Shown: piece after piece, positions 1 through 6,497 of the stretch
How positions within the stretch are numbered: position 1 is the stretch's first letter
Layout of the letters: each line of letters opens with the position of its first letter
NCBI GenBank assembly: GCA_946549475.1
Contig: CAMNQO010000046.1
Span: 1-10,526 of the forward strand
DNA: 10,526 nucleotides
Source: an uncultured Bacteroidales bacterium
GTDB lineage: Bacteria > Bacteroidota > Bacteroidia > Bacteroidales > UBA932
Reading direction: 5' to 3'
Translations under genes and position numbers: made by a program
Notes under the pieces: model-generated
What the model was told of the DNA's origin: nothing
Databases searched by the model: none
What the model saw: only the letters and a program-made list of their open reading frames with translations

Positions 1-286
1 CCATCCCTTCCGGCTCACTGACAAAGGTATGAAGTTTTTTCAACAAAAACAACCAACTTTCCATCGGACTCAGGCCCGCCATCGACTGCTTCTGAAGACG
101 GGGCAACTCGAACAGATGGATGGTTATCAGGTCGCTGAACTCTTCCCCGCAGGTCTTCTCGCGCATCGAGTAGCGGTACTCCAGCTGTTCGACCGGGTGG
201 CGCATCACATAGTCCATGAAGCATACGACATGCACGGGCCGGAGTTTGCCGTAACTGTCTCCCCTTTGCAACTGGGATTGCAGCAT
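1..286 (-). pseudogene. C-terminal fragment of an Rpn/PD-(D/E)XK family transposase-like protein (5'-truncated, runs off left edge)
   Basis: The minus strand is open from an ATG at 284-286 to the window edge, giving 95 residues. They contain GDSYGKLRPVHVVCFMDYV, then EEFSDLITIHLFELPRLQKQ and PMESWLFLLKKL. This order (Gly-x-x-Tyr-x-x-Leu-x-Pro-Val, an 'ihl-EL' strand, then a Trp-x-x-x-Leu-Lys helix) is typical of the C-terminal half of Rpn-type recombination-promoting nucleases (PDDEXK_2 transposase family). Full members are roughly 250-300 residues, with the catalytic Asp and Glu-x-Gln motifs in the N-terminal half. That half is absent: the frame continues upstream only through the terminator hairpin and the end of the neighbouring lipoprotein gene, with no family resemblance. 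I read it as a 5'-truncated remnant. No promoter is visible. The 3' end lies outside the window, so later disruption cannot be excluded. Confidence 0.72.
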
Positions 287-290
287 CGGG

Positions 291-330
291 CACAAAAACT
301 CCGCAGCACTTGGCGGGTGCTGCGGAGTTT
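291..330 (-). terminator. Intrinsic terminator after surface-protein module 1
   Basis: A perfect 14-bp inverted repeat, AAACTCCGCAGCAC (296-309) and GTGCTGCGGAGTTT (317-330), encloses a 7-base loop. On the minus strand it is followed by TTTTTGTG. It starts 21 bases past the lipoprotein stop, so it ends the module 1 transcript. Confidence 0.92.
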
Positions 331-351
331 CGCTGAGGAGGTGACGACGGA

Positions 352-2493
352 TTAGTCGAAGGTAAAGTAGCAGCCTTCGGCGATGAGCATAAAGTCGATG
401 GCTTCACCGGGCGTGATGGCGATATCATCATAGGTCTGGTAGCGCTTAGTCGTCCCGTCAGGATATATCACATAGTAACGGATGCTGGCGTATTTATTGC
501 CGTTCGTGACGGTAATATAAACTTTGGAACCGTTCAGATTGGCTTTGAAGGTATCCCAGTTCCAATTGTTGTGTTTGGTCGCAGATCCGCTGTTCAGCCA
601 ATCGTCCATACGGGTGATGGCGATGTTCGTGGTAGTACCTGTACGGCGCAGGACAACATCCGGACTATGATAATTCTGCAAGTTGTCGGAGTGCAGGTTC
701 AGTGCGACAGTCAGGCTGGTTCCGACAGGGACGGTCCAGGTCTTGGAGTGATCCATCAAATCGGGATTGGCGTTGTAGGTGGAGGAGTAATCTGTCTTGC
801 CGACAGTTCCGGTCTCTGTAGCCTGTTCACTCTTGTTGATGACAAGGGCGCAATTGTTGAACTGTTGGTAGTAGATGTTCGTACTCGCATCGGTGAACTG
901 GATGTAGCTGAGGGCGTTGGAATAGCTCTGTTCGCTTCCGGCCCCGGTGTAGTTATAGACAGGATAACCGCTCCAGGGAGTAGTGGAATTGAAATTGCGC
1001 CCGCTGTCGTAATACTTCGTATTAATCACCCGGCTGCCGTCGCTGTAAACATCTGCTACAGCGCCGTCGTGAGGGCTCAGCATGACATTGTTGGCATTTC
1101 CTACCATATACGCATAAACTGCGGCTTCCGAGCGGACTACATAGGCCGGTGCATCTTCGAGCCAGGCGTCTTTCATGACATAGTGGCTGCCGTCTGAACG
1201 CAGGTGAGTGGTGATGGATGCGAGATTGGCGGTCATTGTATAGGTGTATTTGAGAGTGCCCGTCGTGTTGCCTTTGACGGCAGACACATTGAGTACATAA
1301 GAGCCGCTTGCGTAGTAATCGATGGTCGCCGTTACAGTCGCACCGTTGAGCATGCTGGTACTATAACTTCCGCCAGTAGTAAAGGAGCCAACCCTTTCGG
1401 TGCCGTTATCGATACGGTCGTAGGAGTCGGCACGAACAAAATGACCTGTGGAGCCGTAAACATTATAAAACACCCAGTTGTTCCAAACTTGTGCTCCGCT
1501 GGAGTAGTTCTCAAAAATCAGGTTGAGGCGTTTGCCGGCGGGGATGGTATAGACCTGTCCGTTATCATTACCAAAGGTGGAGGTGTTGTCCGTCTTTCCC
1601 ACCGTCACGGGGTCAATGGTGAGATCCACGGGGATGCCGGGGGTGGCGAAGATGGTTTTGCGTTCGAGGGTGAAGGTTTTGGTGGAGGTCTTTTCGGAGC
1701 GGTCAATCTTGCCGGAACTGTTGACAAGATAAATGTTCAGTCCGGTATAATCTCCGACGGGGACGGGGACATAGAAGACCAGGCTCTGGTTGGGCTCGCT
1801 GACGGCGGAGGCCAGGTTGATCCACACAGAACTGCTGTTGAGGGCCGCGTTGTCGCTTTCGATGACATCGTCCGTGCTGCCGAGGGTGATGCCGGAGGTG
1901 GACGCGATGTTTTCGTTGGCGGTAAGGACGAGTCCGGTCGTTCCGTACGGGACATTGTTATAGGTCACCTTGATGAGGGCGGCGGCGTGGTGGAAGAGGA
2001 ATTTGTTTTCCGTTTCCGGGTCGGGGGTGCCGATGAGGAGGGCGTTGGTGGTGCCGGAGACATAGCCGTCATATACGGTCGGGAGGGAGACCGTGAAGTT
2101 GGTCGTGCCGGTGTAACTGCCGCTCTGGACGGGGGAGACGGCCATCTGCAAATCGGGTACATCCCCTTCGAAAGTATGGGTGAAGGTGCCGGTTGCGGCA
2201 TTGCTCAAGGTGAAGGTGGTATAAGCTCCCTCACTCGTACCGACGGAGATGGTCTCGCCGTCGCTCCAGGAGTAAGAGCCTCCGGTCTGGGTGGTCTTGG
2301 TGGCGGCGCTTTGCTGCGCGGAGCCTTGTGCGGCCTGTGCCTCCTGGCTGCCGAGGGCGGCCTGGATGGTGACGACGGTTCCCTGGATTTCCTGATGGCT
2401 TTCATTGCGGACGCTGTCCTGCTCTGCCCGCTCTTTGGCGCAGGAGGCCAGCATCATAACTGCGGCGCCTGCCAAATATATCGCTTTTTTCAT
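352..2493 (-). CDS. Surface lipoprotein with fimbrillin-like N-terminus and two Trp-rich C-terminal domains (module 1)
   Basis: The product has 713 residues. It begins with a lipoprotein signal peptide whose lipobox is LASC with Cys18, and CAKE follows, so it should be lipidated and may reach the cell surface. Residues about 35-293 look like the Mfa/FimA fimbrillin N-terminal fold: WSDGETISVGTSEG at 76-89, TTNALLIGTP at 148-157, HHAAALIKVTY at 168-178 and VFYVPVPVGDY at 239-249. A first Trp-rich beta-type domain runs about 298-445 (VGKTDNT, ENYSSG, VWNNW, FVRAD). A poorly defined region covers 446-560. A second Trp-rich domain covers about 563-713, with VGKTDYSSTY, RMDDW, NNWNWDTFK at 642-650 and a Tyr/Phe-rich last strand. 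The start is 11 bases after the small ORF stop, without a Shine-Dalgarno sequence, so the two genes are probably co-transcribed. A role as adhesin, pilus accessory or carbohydrate binder is inference; only the lipoprotein and fimbrillin-like readings are well supported. Confidence 0.85.
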   Translation of the reverse strand: MKKAIYLAGAAVMMLASCAKERAEQDSVRNESHQEIQGTVVTIQAALGSQEAQAAQGSAQQSAATKTTQTGGSYSWSDGETISVGTSEGAYTTFTLSNAATGTFTHTFEGDVPDLQMAVSPVQSGSYTGTTNFTVSLPTVYDGYVSGTTNALLIGTPDPETENKFLFHHAAALIKVTYNNVPYGTTGLVLTANENIASTSGITLGSTDDVIESDNAALNSSSVWINLASAVSEPNQSLVFYVPVPVGDYTGLNIYLVNSSGKIDRSEKTSTKTFTLERKTIFATPGIPVDLTIDPVTVGKTDNTSTFGNDNGQVYTIPAGKRLNLIFENYSSGAQVWNNWVFYNVYGSTGHFVRADSYDRIDNGTERVGSFTTGGSYSTSMLNGATVTATIDYYASGSYVLNVSAVKGNTTGTLKYTYTMTANLASITTHLRSDGSHYVMKDAWLEDAPAYVVRSEAAVYAYMVGNANNVMLSPHDGAVADVYSDGSRVINTKYYDSGRNFNSTTPWSGYPVYNYTGAGSEQSYSNALSYIQFTDASTNIYYQQFNNCALVINKSEQATETGTVGKTDYSSTYNANPDLMDHSKTWTVPVGTSLTVALNLHSDNLQNYHSPDVVLRRTGTTTNIAITRMDDWLNSGSATKHNNWNWDTFKANLNGSKVYITVTNGNKYASIRYYVIYPDGTTKRYQTYDDIAITPGEAIDFMLIAEGCYFTFD

Positions 2494-2504
2494 CGTGTGC
2501 TTGT

Positions 2505-2663
2505 TTAGTGATTATCCCAGAAGTCATCGCCGGCGTCGGTCTCGCCGCCGCCCGTTTCAATGCCGTTGTCGTCATAATCGTAACCGCCGGATGCGTTGAG
2601 GACGGATTCGGGGCCGGTGGTCAAAACCCACATTTGTGGTGAGATAAAATCGCGTTTTTTCAT
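2505..2663 (-). CDS. Small acidic protein, MKKxxFISP type (module 1)
   Basis: This is a 52-residue ORF beginning MKKRDFISPQMWVLTTGP, followed by SVLNASGG and a tail rich in Asp, Glu, Gly and aromatics that ends DDFWDNH. An in-frame ATG 24 codons upstream (2735) is possible, but the internal start is preferred: it has GGAGA about 10 bases upstream, the longer start lies upstream of the predicted -7 box, and the partner ORF at 8605-8757 also starts MKKxxFISP. No membrane segment is evident. Short Bacteroidales proteins with an MKK-x-x-(Y/F)-I-x-P start are common, but I know of no established function. It lies directly upstream of the fimbrillin-like lipoprotein gene. It could be a small secreted or regulatory protein or a peptide precursor; the Ser-Gly-Gly at 28-30 resembles a leader cleavage site only weakly. 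Confidence 0.7.
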   Translation of the reverse strand: MKKRDFISPQMWVLTTGPESVLNASGGYDYDDNGIETGGGETDAGDDFWDNH

Positions 2664-2688
2664 ATTGTTTCGTTTCTCCAAAAACGCA

Positions 2689-2696
2689 CAAAAATA
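2689..2696 (-). promoter_or_regulatory. Candidate -7 box of module 1 promoter
   Basis: The minus strand reads TATTTTTG, matching the Bacteroidetes -7 consensus TAnnTTTG, 25 bases before the small ORF start. At 19-21 bases upstream there is no TTTG-like -33 box. The shared motif at 2725-2746 lies farther upstream, which suggests a promoter that needs an activator. Confidence 0.55.
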
Positions 2697-2724
2697 TTGA
2701 GAATCATGTTGTTGTGAGGGTAAA

Positions 2725-2746
2725 TTTGAACACAAAGGGTGGATTA
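2725..2746. promoter_or_regulatory. Shared upstream motif, copy 1 (possible operator)
   Basis: The plus strand carries a 22-bp element with 18 of 22 positions identical to the one at 8845-8866. The shared consensus is TTTGAACRYAAARGGTGGAT. It lies 28 bases upstream of the -7 candidate at 2689-2696, the spacing also found in copy 2. It may be an activator-binding site; the regulator is not visible in the window. Confidence 0.6.
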
Positions 2747-2759
2747 TCGGACAGTAATG

Positions 2760-2792
2760 AAAAAACCCCGCAACAGTTTGACTGCTACGAGG
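2760..2792 (-). terminator. Intrinsic terminator after the transketolase genes
   Basis: The minus strand folds as CCTCGTAGCAG, loop TCAAA, CTGTTGCGGGG (11 pairs including three G-T wobbles), followed directly by six T. It begins 24 bases past the C-terminal subunit stop and separates the transketolase unit from module 1. Confidence 0.88.
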
Positions 2793-2816
2793 CTTGGCGT
2801 AATAAAACGCTCGGTC

Positions 2817-3764
2817 TTATTTGACGAGGGCGAGCGCTGCTTCGGCGATGTGCGCGGCATCGAGTCCGTAGGCGGCCATCAGTTCGGCCGGGGTGCCGGT
2901 CTGTCCGAAGAGGTCCTTGCCGTTGAGGAAGGACAGGCGGGTGGGACACTCGCGGGCGAGCAGGGCGGCGATGGCTTCGCCCAGTCCTCCGGCGGCGTTG
3001 TGCTCTTCCGCGACAACGGCTTTGCCGGTCTTCTTGACGGAGGCCAGTACGGCGGCTTCGTCGAGGGGCTTGATGGTGGCGATGTCAATCACCTCGGCGC
3101 TGACTCCTTGTGCTTCCAACTGTTCAGCGGCAGTCAGGGCTTCCCAGACGAGGTGGCCGGTCGCAAAAATCGTGACATCTTTTCCTTCGTTCATCACATA
3201 GGCTTTCCCGATGACGAAGGGCTCGTCCGCAGGGGTGAAGTTGGGCACCGAGGGGCGGCCGAAGCGCAGATAGACCGGGCCGTCATACATGGCGGCGGCA
3301 ATGGTCGCCTGCATCGTCTGGTTGTAGTCGCAGGGGTTGATGACCACCATGTCGGGAAGGGCACGCATCAGGGCGATGTCCTCCATCGTCTGGTGGGTGG
3401 CGCCGTCCTCGCCGAGGGTGATACCGGCGTGGGATGAAGCGATTTTGACATTGGTTTTACCGTACGATACTTCCTGGCGGATCTGGTCATAGACACGTCC
3501 GGTGACGAACTCGGCGAAAGAGCCGATGAAGGGAATCTTGCCGGCGATGGCCAGTCCGGCGGCGGCGCCGACCATGTTGGACTCCGCGATGCCGCACTGC
3601 ACGAAACGTTCGGGGAATTCTGCGGCGAAGGCATCCATCTTCAAGGATCCTTTGAGGTCGGCGGTGAGGGCGAAAACACGCTCATCGGCCTTTCCGGCGG
3701 CGAGAAGGCCGGCGCCGAAGCCGCTGCGGGTGTCTTTCTTTCCTGTATCAGTATATTTTTTCAT
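2817..3764 (-). CDS. Transketolase, C-terminal subunit
   Basis: This 315-residue protein corresponds to the pyrimidine-binding and C-terminal domains of transketolase, which full-length enzymes (about 650 residues) carry after the N-terminal domain. CGIAESNMVGAAAGLA at 57-72 contains the Glu (E61) that activates the thiamine diphosphate aminopyrimidine ring. GSFAEFVTGRVYDQIR at 81-96 and SHAGITLGEDGATHQTMEDI at 111-130 are the usual substrate and cofactor segments. The C-terminal domain starts near 185 and includes EVIDIATIKPLD at 224-235 and VVAEEHNAAGGLG at 250-262. With the partner gene 43 bases upstream it should form the active enzyme, which moves two-carbon units between pentose and other sugar phosphates in the cytoplasm. 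Two-gene transketolases are well known in bacteria and archaea, so the split is not a frameshift. A deoxyxylulose 5-phosphate synthase is less likely given the neighbour. Confidence 0.93.
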   Translation of the reverse strand: MKKYTDTGKKDTRSGFGAGLLAAGKADERVFALTADLKGSLKMDAFAAEFPERFVQCGIAESNMVGAAAGLAIAGKIPFIGSFAEFVTGRVYDQIRQEVSYGKTNVKIASSHAGITLGEDGATHQTMEDIALMRALPDMVVINPCDYNQTMQATIAAAMYDGPVYLRFGRPSVPNFTPADEPFVIGKAYVMNEGKDVTIFATGHLVWEALTAAEQLEAQGVSAEVIDIATIKPLDEAAVLASVKKTGKAVVAEEHNAAGGLGEAIAALLARECPTRLSFLNGKDLFGQTGTPAELMAAYGLDAAHIAEAALALVK

Positions 3765-3807
3765 ATAGGATGTTTTTTTTGATGGGTTTGAAAAGCAATA
3801 CCTGCCA

Positions 3808-4659
3808 TTAAAAGTCTCCGAGGGTCTCTTCGAGCTGGGTCATGGCTGCCTGGCACTGCTCGGCGGAAGGGGCTTTGCCGTGCCATTTGCAGGTCCCGGC
3901 CATGAAGTCCACGCCGTGACCCATGTCGGTCTTGAAGAGAATCATCGTCGGCTTGCCGTTGCCGGCGGAGGCTTTGTCCGCCCGGGCGAAAGCGTCGATG
4001 ATGGCGGTCATGTCGTGTCCGTCCGCGACGACGGTATTCCAGCCGAAGGCTTTCCACTTGGCTTCCAGGTCGCCGCCTCCGGAGACGGAGTCCACGGTGC
4101 CGTCAATCTGCTGGCCGTTCCAGTCGGTGATGCCGACGAGGTTGGCGAGTTTGTGGTGGGCGGCAAAGGCTGCGCCCTCCCAGATCTGTCCCTCTTCGCT
4201 CTCTCCGTCACCGCAGAGGACATATACCTTGTGCGGATCGCCGTCGGCTTTTTTGGCGAGGGCGAGTCCGGCTGCGACCGATACGCCTTGTCCGAGGGAG
4301 CCGGATGCCTGGGTGACGCCCGGCAGTCCTTTGCGGATGGAGGGGTGTCCCTGCAGGCGGCTGCCCATCTTGCGGAAGGTCGCCAGTTCGCTCACGGGGA
4401 AATAGCCGGCGCGGGCGAGGACGGAATAGTAAACCGGGGTCAGGTGGCCGGCGGAAAGGATGAACTGGTCTTTTCCTTTCCCGTCCCGGGTCCAGCCTTC
4501 GGGAGTGAGGTCGCCCACATGGAAAAACAGGGCGGTCAGGATGTCTGCACTCGACAGGGAGCCGCCCGGATGACCGGAATTGGCCAGCGTGACCATCCGG
4601 ACGATGTCGCGGCGTACCTGCGAGGCGATGGATTGAAGTTCTTGAATGTCTTTTTTCAT
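3808..4659 (-). CDS. Transketolase, N-terminal (thiamine diphosphate-binding) subunit
   Basis: This 283-residue protein is the pyrophosphate-binding half of transketolase. Visible signatures are NSGHPGGSLS (His30), LSAGHLTPVYYSVLA (His72), ASGSLGQGVSVAAGLALA at 118-135, and the cofactor motif starting GDGESEEGQIWEG at 150-162 and ending at Asn181 in ITDWNG, where Mg2+ and diphosphate bind. It pairs with the next gene to make the complete enzyme linking xylulose 5-phosphate to the pentose phosphate pathway. The chosen start is the ATG at 4657-4659 (MKKDIQ). A longer in-frame start at 4710 is rejected because it would place the promoter box at 4680-4687 inside the gene and its 17 extra residues look unlike the family. 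The N-terminal region lines up with the usual family start. Confidence 0.93.
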   Translation of the reverse strand: MKKDIQELQSIASQVRRDIVRMVTLANSGHPGGSLSSADILTALFFHVGDLTPEGWTRDGKGKDQFILSAGHLTPVYYSVLARAGYFPVSELATFRKMGSRLQGHPSIRKGLPGVTQASGSLGQGVSVAAGLALAKKADGDPHKVYVLCGDGESEEGQIWEGAAFAAHHKLANLVGITDWNGQQIDGTVDSVSGGGDLEAKWKAFGWNTVVADGHDMTAIIDAFARADKASAGNGKPTMILFKTDMGHGVDFMAGTCKWHGKAPSAEQCQAAMTQLEETLGDF

Positions 4660-4679
4660 ACTGTATGCAATAATTCTTT

Positions 4680-4711
4680 CAAAATTACAACGAAAATCCC
4701 AATTTGGCAAT
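4680..4711 (-). promoter_or_regulatory. Bacteroidetes-type promoter of the transketolase genes
   Basis: On the minus strand, ATTG (4708-4711) is followed after 20 bases by TAATTTTG (4680-4687). This fits the TTTG, 19-21 bases, TAnnTTTG arrangement with one mismatch. It is 20 bases before the transketolase start and downstream of the module 2 terminator, so the transketolase pair is independently transcribed. Confidence 0.75.
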
Positions 4712-4738
4712 TCTTTCTTCCGAAATCGTGTCTTATTT

Positions 4739-4782
4739 TACAAATAAGCCTCCGCAGAGCGGATTGCAAGGCTGCGGAGGCT
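4739..4782 (-). terminator. Intrinsic terminator after surface-protein module 2
   Basis: A perfect 11-bp inverted repeat, AGCCTCCGCAG (4747-4757) and CTGCGGAGGCT (4772-4782), encloses a 14-base loop. The minus strand then reads TTATTTGT. It begins 22 bases past the stop of the last lipoprotein of module 2. Confidence 0.85.
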
Positions 4783-4804
4783 ACATTTTGCGGGAACCGG
4801 GGGC

Positions 4805-6472
4805 TTATTCGTAGACGACGGCGTAGGAGTTCTCGGTAAAGAAACGCCAGTTAATCGGTAGTCCGACGCCGATGTTGCTGTATTCCTGATAGTGTTTTTC
4901 GCCGTTCCAGTAAGTGACATCGTAGCGGACAACGGCAGTCGTTTCCGTAGCAACCGTAACCGTGACCGTTACGGCGGCGTGGTTCTGGAAGCCTTTGAAG
5001 GTGTCCCAATTCCAGTCGCTCTTCAATTCAATGGCTCTGTTATTGTTGTCAAAGGTGTTGCCGGCTTCCCAGATGTCTCCATTTTTCTCCCACCATCCGA
5101 AATTGTCCATACGACCGTGGAAGAAAACTCCGTTCCAATCTCCATAGCAAACATCGGTGACAGGTGCGTGCCAATTATCTCCGCAGGCGGAGTAAACGAA
5201 CATCTTTGTCGTGGCGGATTGTCCAACTTCGGTCAATTGGCCTACCGTATAGGGGACATATTTATTTGTATTGTTCGTGTTGAAACCTTTGTCGCCGCCC
5301 TTGTCGGTCCCCTTGACGACGGAAACCGAGACTTCGACAGCGTTGCCCTGATAAGTGGCGGAAAGGGTTTGCACGCCTTCGCTGGCTGTGATTTGTTGTC
5401 CGGCAGTGAATGTGAAAGCGGAGGCATCCACGACGGAGGTGGTGTTGTCGCTGTAAACGGCCAGAATCTTCTTGGGATAGCCCACTACGTCGAGACTCAG
5501 GGCTTCGTCCGCCACATAGTAGTTGTAGGCGCTGCGATAGCCCGTCAGAGTCTTGTCACCCTGGGGGTCGTCACCGCCGCCTTGCTGTCCCTCTTCGGGC
5601 TTCTGGACTTCATAGACGACGGCGTAGGAGCCCTCGGTCATGAAGCGGAAGTTCATGGGCTCGCCGATGCCGATGTTGGTGTAGGACTGGAAATGGGTCT
5701 CGCCGTTCCAGTAGGTCACGTCGTAACGGATGCTGGCCGAAGTGGCGCTGACGCAGGAGACGGTGACCGTAACCAGGGCGTGGTTCTGGTAGGGACGGAA
5801 TCCCGGGAAGGTGTCGCCTTCGCCCCAGTTCCAGTTGCTGTCCATCGTGCAGGCAGCTGCGGAGTCGCCCCAGGCGTAGTGGTCCATACGGGCATAGATA
5901 AAATCGCCGCTCCAGTCTCCGTAGCAGAGGTTGGTGACGGGTGCCGCCCAGTTGTTGGCGCAGGAGGAATAGACGAACATCTTGACCGTGGCGCTTTGTC
6001 CGGCATAAAGCTGCCCGACCGTATTGACAATCCATTTGTTCTCATCCGTCGTGTTGAAATCGGCGGCGCCGCCTTTGTCCATGCCTTTTTTGACGGGGAT
6101 GGTCACGCTGACGGTCTCGCCCTTGTAGGTGGCGCTGAAGGTCTGGTCACCTTCGCTCGCAGCGATTTGCGCATTGTCGGAGAAGGTGAATGCGGAGGCG
6201 TCGGAGACGGCGGCGGTGCTGTTGTCGCTATAGACGGCGACGAGTTTCTTGGGAGCGCCGACGACGCTGAGGTCGAGAGCCTCGTCCGCCACATAGTAGG
6301 TGTAGGCGGCGCGGTAGCCCGTCAGGGTCTTTTCCGGCTTTTCATCCTCTTTGCCTTCTCCTTCCTGTCCGGAGGGAGTCTGGGAGTCCGTGCCGGCGGG
6401 AGCCGGATTCTCCTTGGTGCAGCCGACCGTCATCATGACGGCCGCCGCGACAAAAAATAAAATCTTTTTCAT
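4805..6472 (-). CDS. Repeat-containing surface lipoprotein: two Ig-like plus Trp-rich units (module 2)
   Basis: The product has 555 residues. A lipoprotein signal peptide ends in TVGC (Cys18) and is followed by a Pro/Glu/Gly linker to about residue 47. Two similar units follow, at 48-288 and 307-555, joined by a Glu/Gly/Gln-rich linker. Each unit opens with an Ig-like stretch of about 80 residues (GYRxAYxYYVADEAL, VYSDN, SATYxG), resembling the bacterial group 3 Ig-like family (Big_3). Each then continues into a Trp-rich beta-type domain with CYGDW, RMD, SxWNW, YDVTYWNGE and an end reading SYAVVYE. Paired Cys residues 12 apart (171/183 and 430/442) recur and may form disulfides. Unit 2 has about 20 extra residues between RMDNFGW and SDWNWDTF. 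There is no fimbrillin-like N-terminus, unlike the other two lipoproteins. The gene starts 25 bases past the upstream lipoprotein stop, so it is probably the last gene of the module 2 operon. Binding or adhesive function is inferred from architecture. Confidence 0.85.
   Translation of the reverse strand: MKKILFFVAAAVMMTVGCTKENPAPAGTDSQTPSGQEGEGKEDEKPEKTLTGYRAAYTYYVADEALDLSVVGAPKKLVAVYSDNSTAAVSDASAFTFSDNAQIAASEGDQTFSATYKGETVSVTIPVKKGMDKGGAADFNTTDENKWIVNTVGQLYAGQSATVKMFVYSSCANNWAAPVTNLCYGDWSGDFIYARMDHYAWGDSAAACTMDSNWNWGEGDTFPGFRPYQNHALVTVTVSCVSATSASIRYDVTYWNGETHFQSYTNIGIGEPMNFRFMTEGSYAVVYEVQKPEEGQQGGGDDPQGDKTLTGYRSAYNYYVADEALSLDVVGYPKKILAVYSDNTTSVVDASAFTFTAGQQITASEGVQTLSATYQGNAVEVSVSVVKGTDKGGDKGFNTNNTNKYVPYTVGQLTEVGQSATTKMFVYSACGDNWHAPVTDVCYGDWNGVFFHGRMDNFGWWEKNGDIWEAGNTFDNNNRAIELKSDWNWDTFKGFQNHAAVTVTVTVATETTAVVRYDVTYWNGEKHYQEYSNIGVGLPINWRFFTENSYAVVYE
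4808..5554 (-). repeat. Intragenic tandem domain unit, copy 2 of lipoprotein gene
   Basis: This stretch encodes residues 307-555 of the 555-residue lipoprotein. It repeats the unit at 5609-6331. At DNA level the two share stretches such as TAGACGACGGCGTAGGAG near each 3' end, which suggests a fairly recent internal duplication. Confidence 0.85.
5609..6331 (-). repeat. Intragenic tandem domain unit, copy 1 of lipoprotein gene
   Basis: This stretch encodes residues 48-288. The Ig-like part is nearly the same as that of copy 2 and of the upstream 696-residue lipoprotein: SATYKGETVSVTIPVKKG here and TATYKGETVNVTIPVKKG there. The unit has therefore spread between genes as well as within this one. 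Confidence 0.85.
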
Positions 6473-6497
6473 ACGGTGCTATTGATTATGATTTTGG

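Noticed and set aside
15..431. A 138-codon minus-strand frame starting inside the lipoprotein gene
   Set aside because: It crosses the terminator hairpin and is out of frame with both the lipoprotein and the Rpn fragment. Its translation is Pro/Ser/Arg-rich without family resemblance.
1204..2508. A 434-codon open frame on the plus strand
   Set aside because: It is antisense to the 713-residue lipoprotein, with low-complexity Gly-rich translation and no known motif.
2505..2735. Longer 76-residue version of the module 1 small protein
   Set aside because: The extra 24 residues would cover the -7 box and have no counterpart in the module 2 small protein.
296..4782. Terminator hairpins as ends of a mobile element
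   Set aside because: The stems are followed by T runs on the coding side and lie 20-25 bases past stop codons, so termination explains them. No transposase gene or target duplication accompanies them.
3880..4839. Plus-strand open frames over the transketolase genes
   Set aside because: The minus strand carries unambiguous transketolase motifs, and the plus-strand products are shadows.
4892..6460. A 522-codon open frame on the plus strand
   Set aside because: It is antisense to the repeat lipoprotein. Its internal similarity only mirrors the repeats of the real gene, and it shows no signal peptide, motif or promoter.
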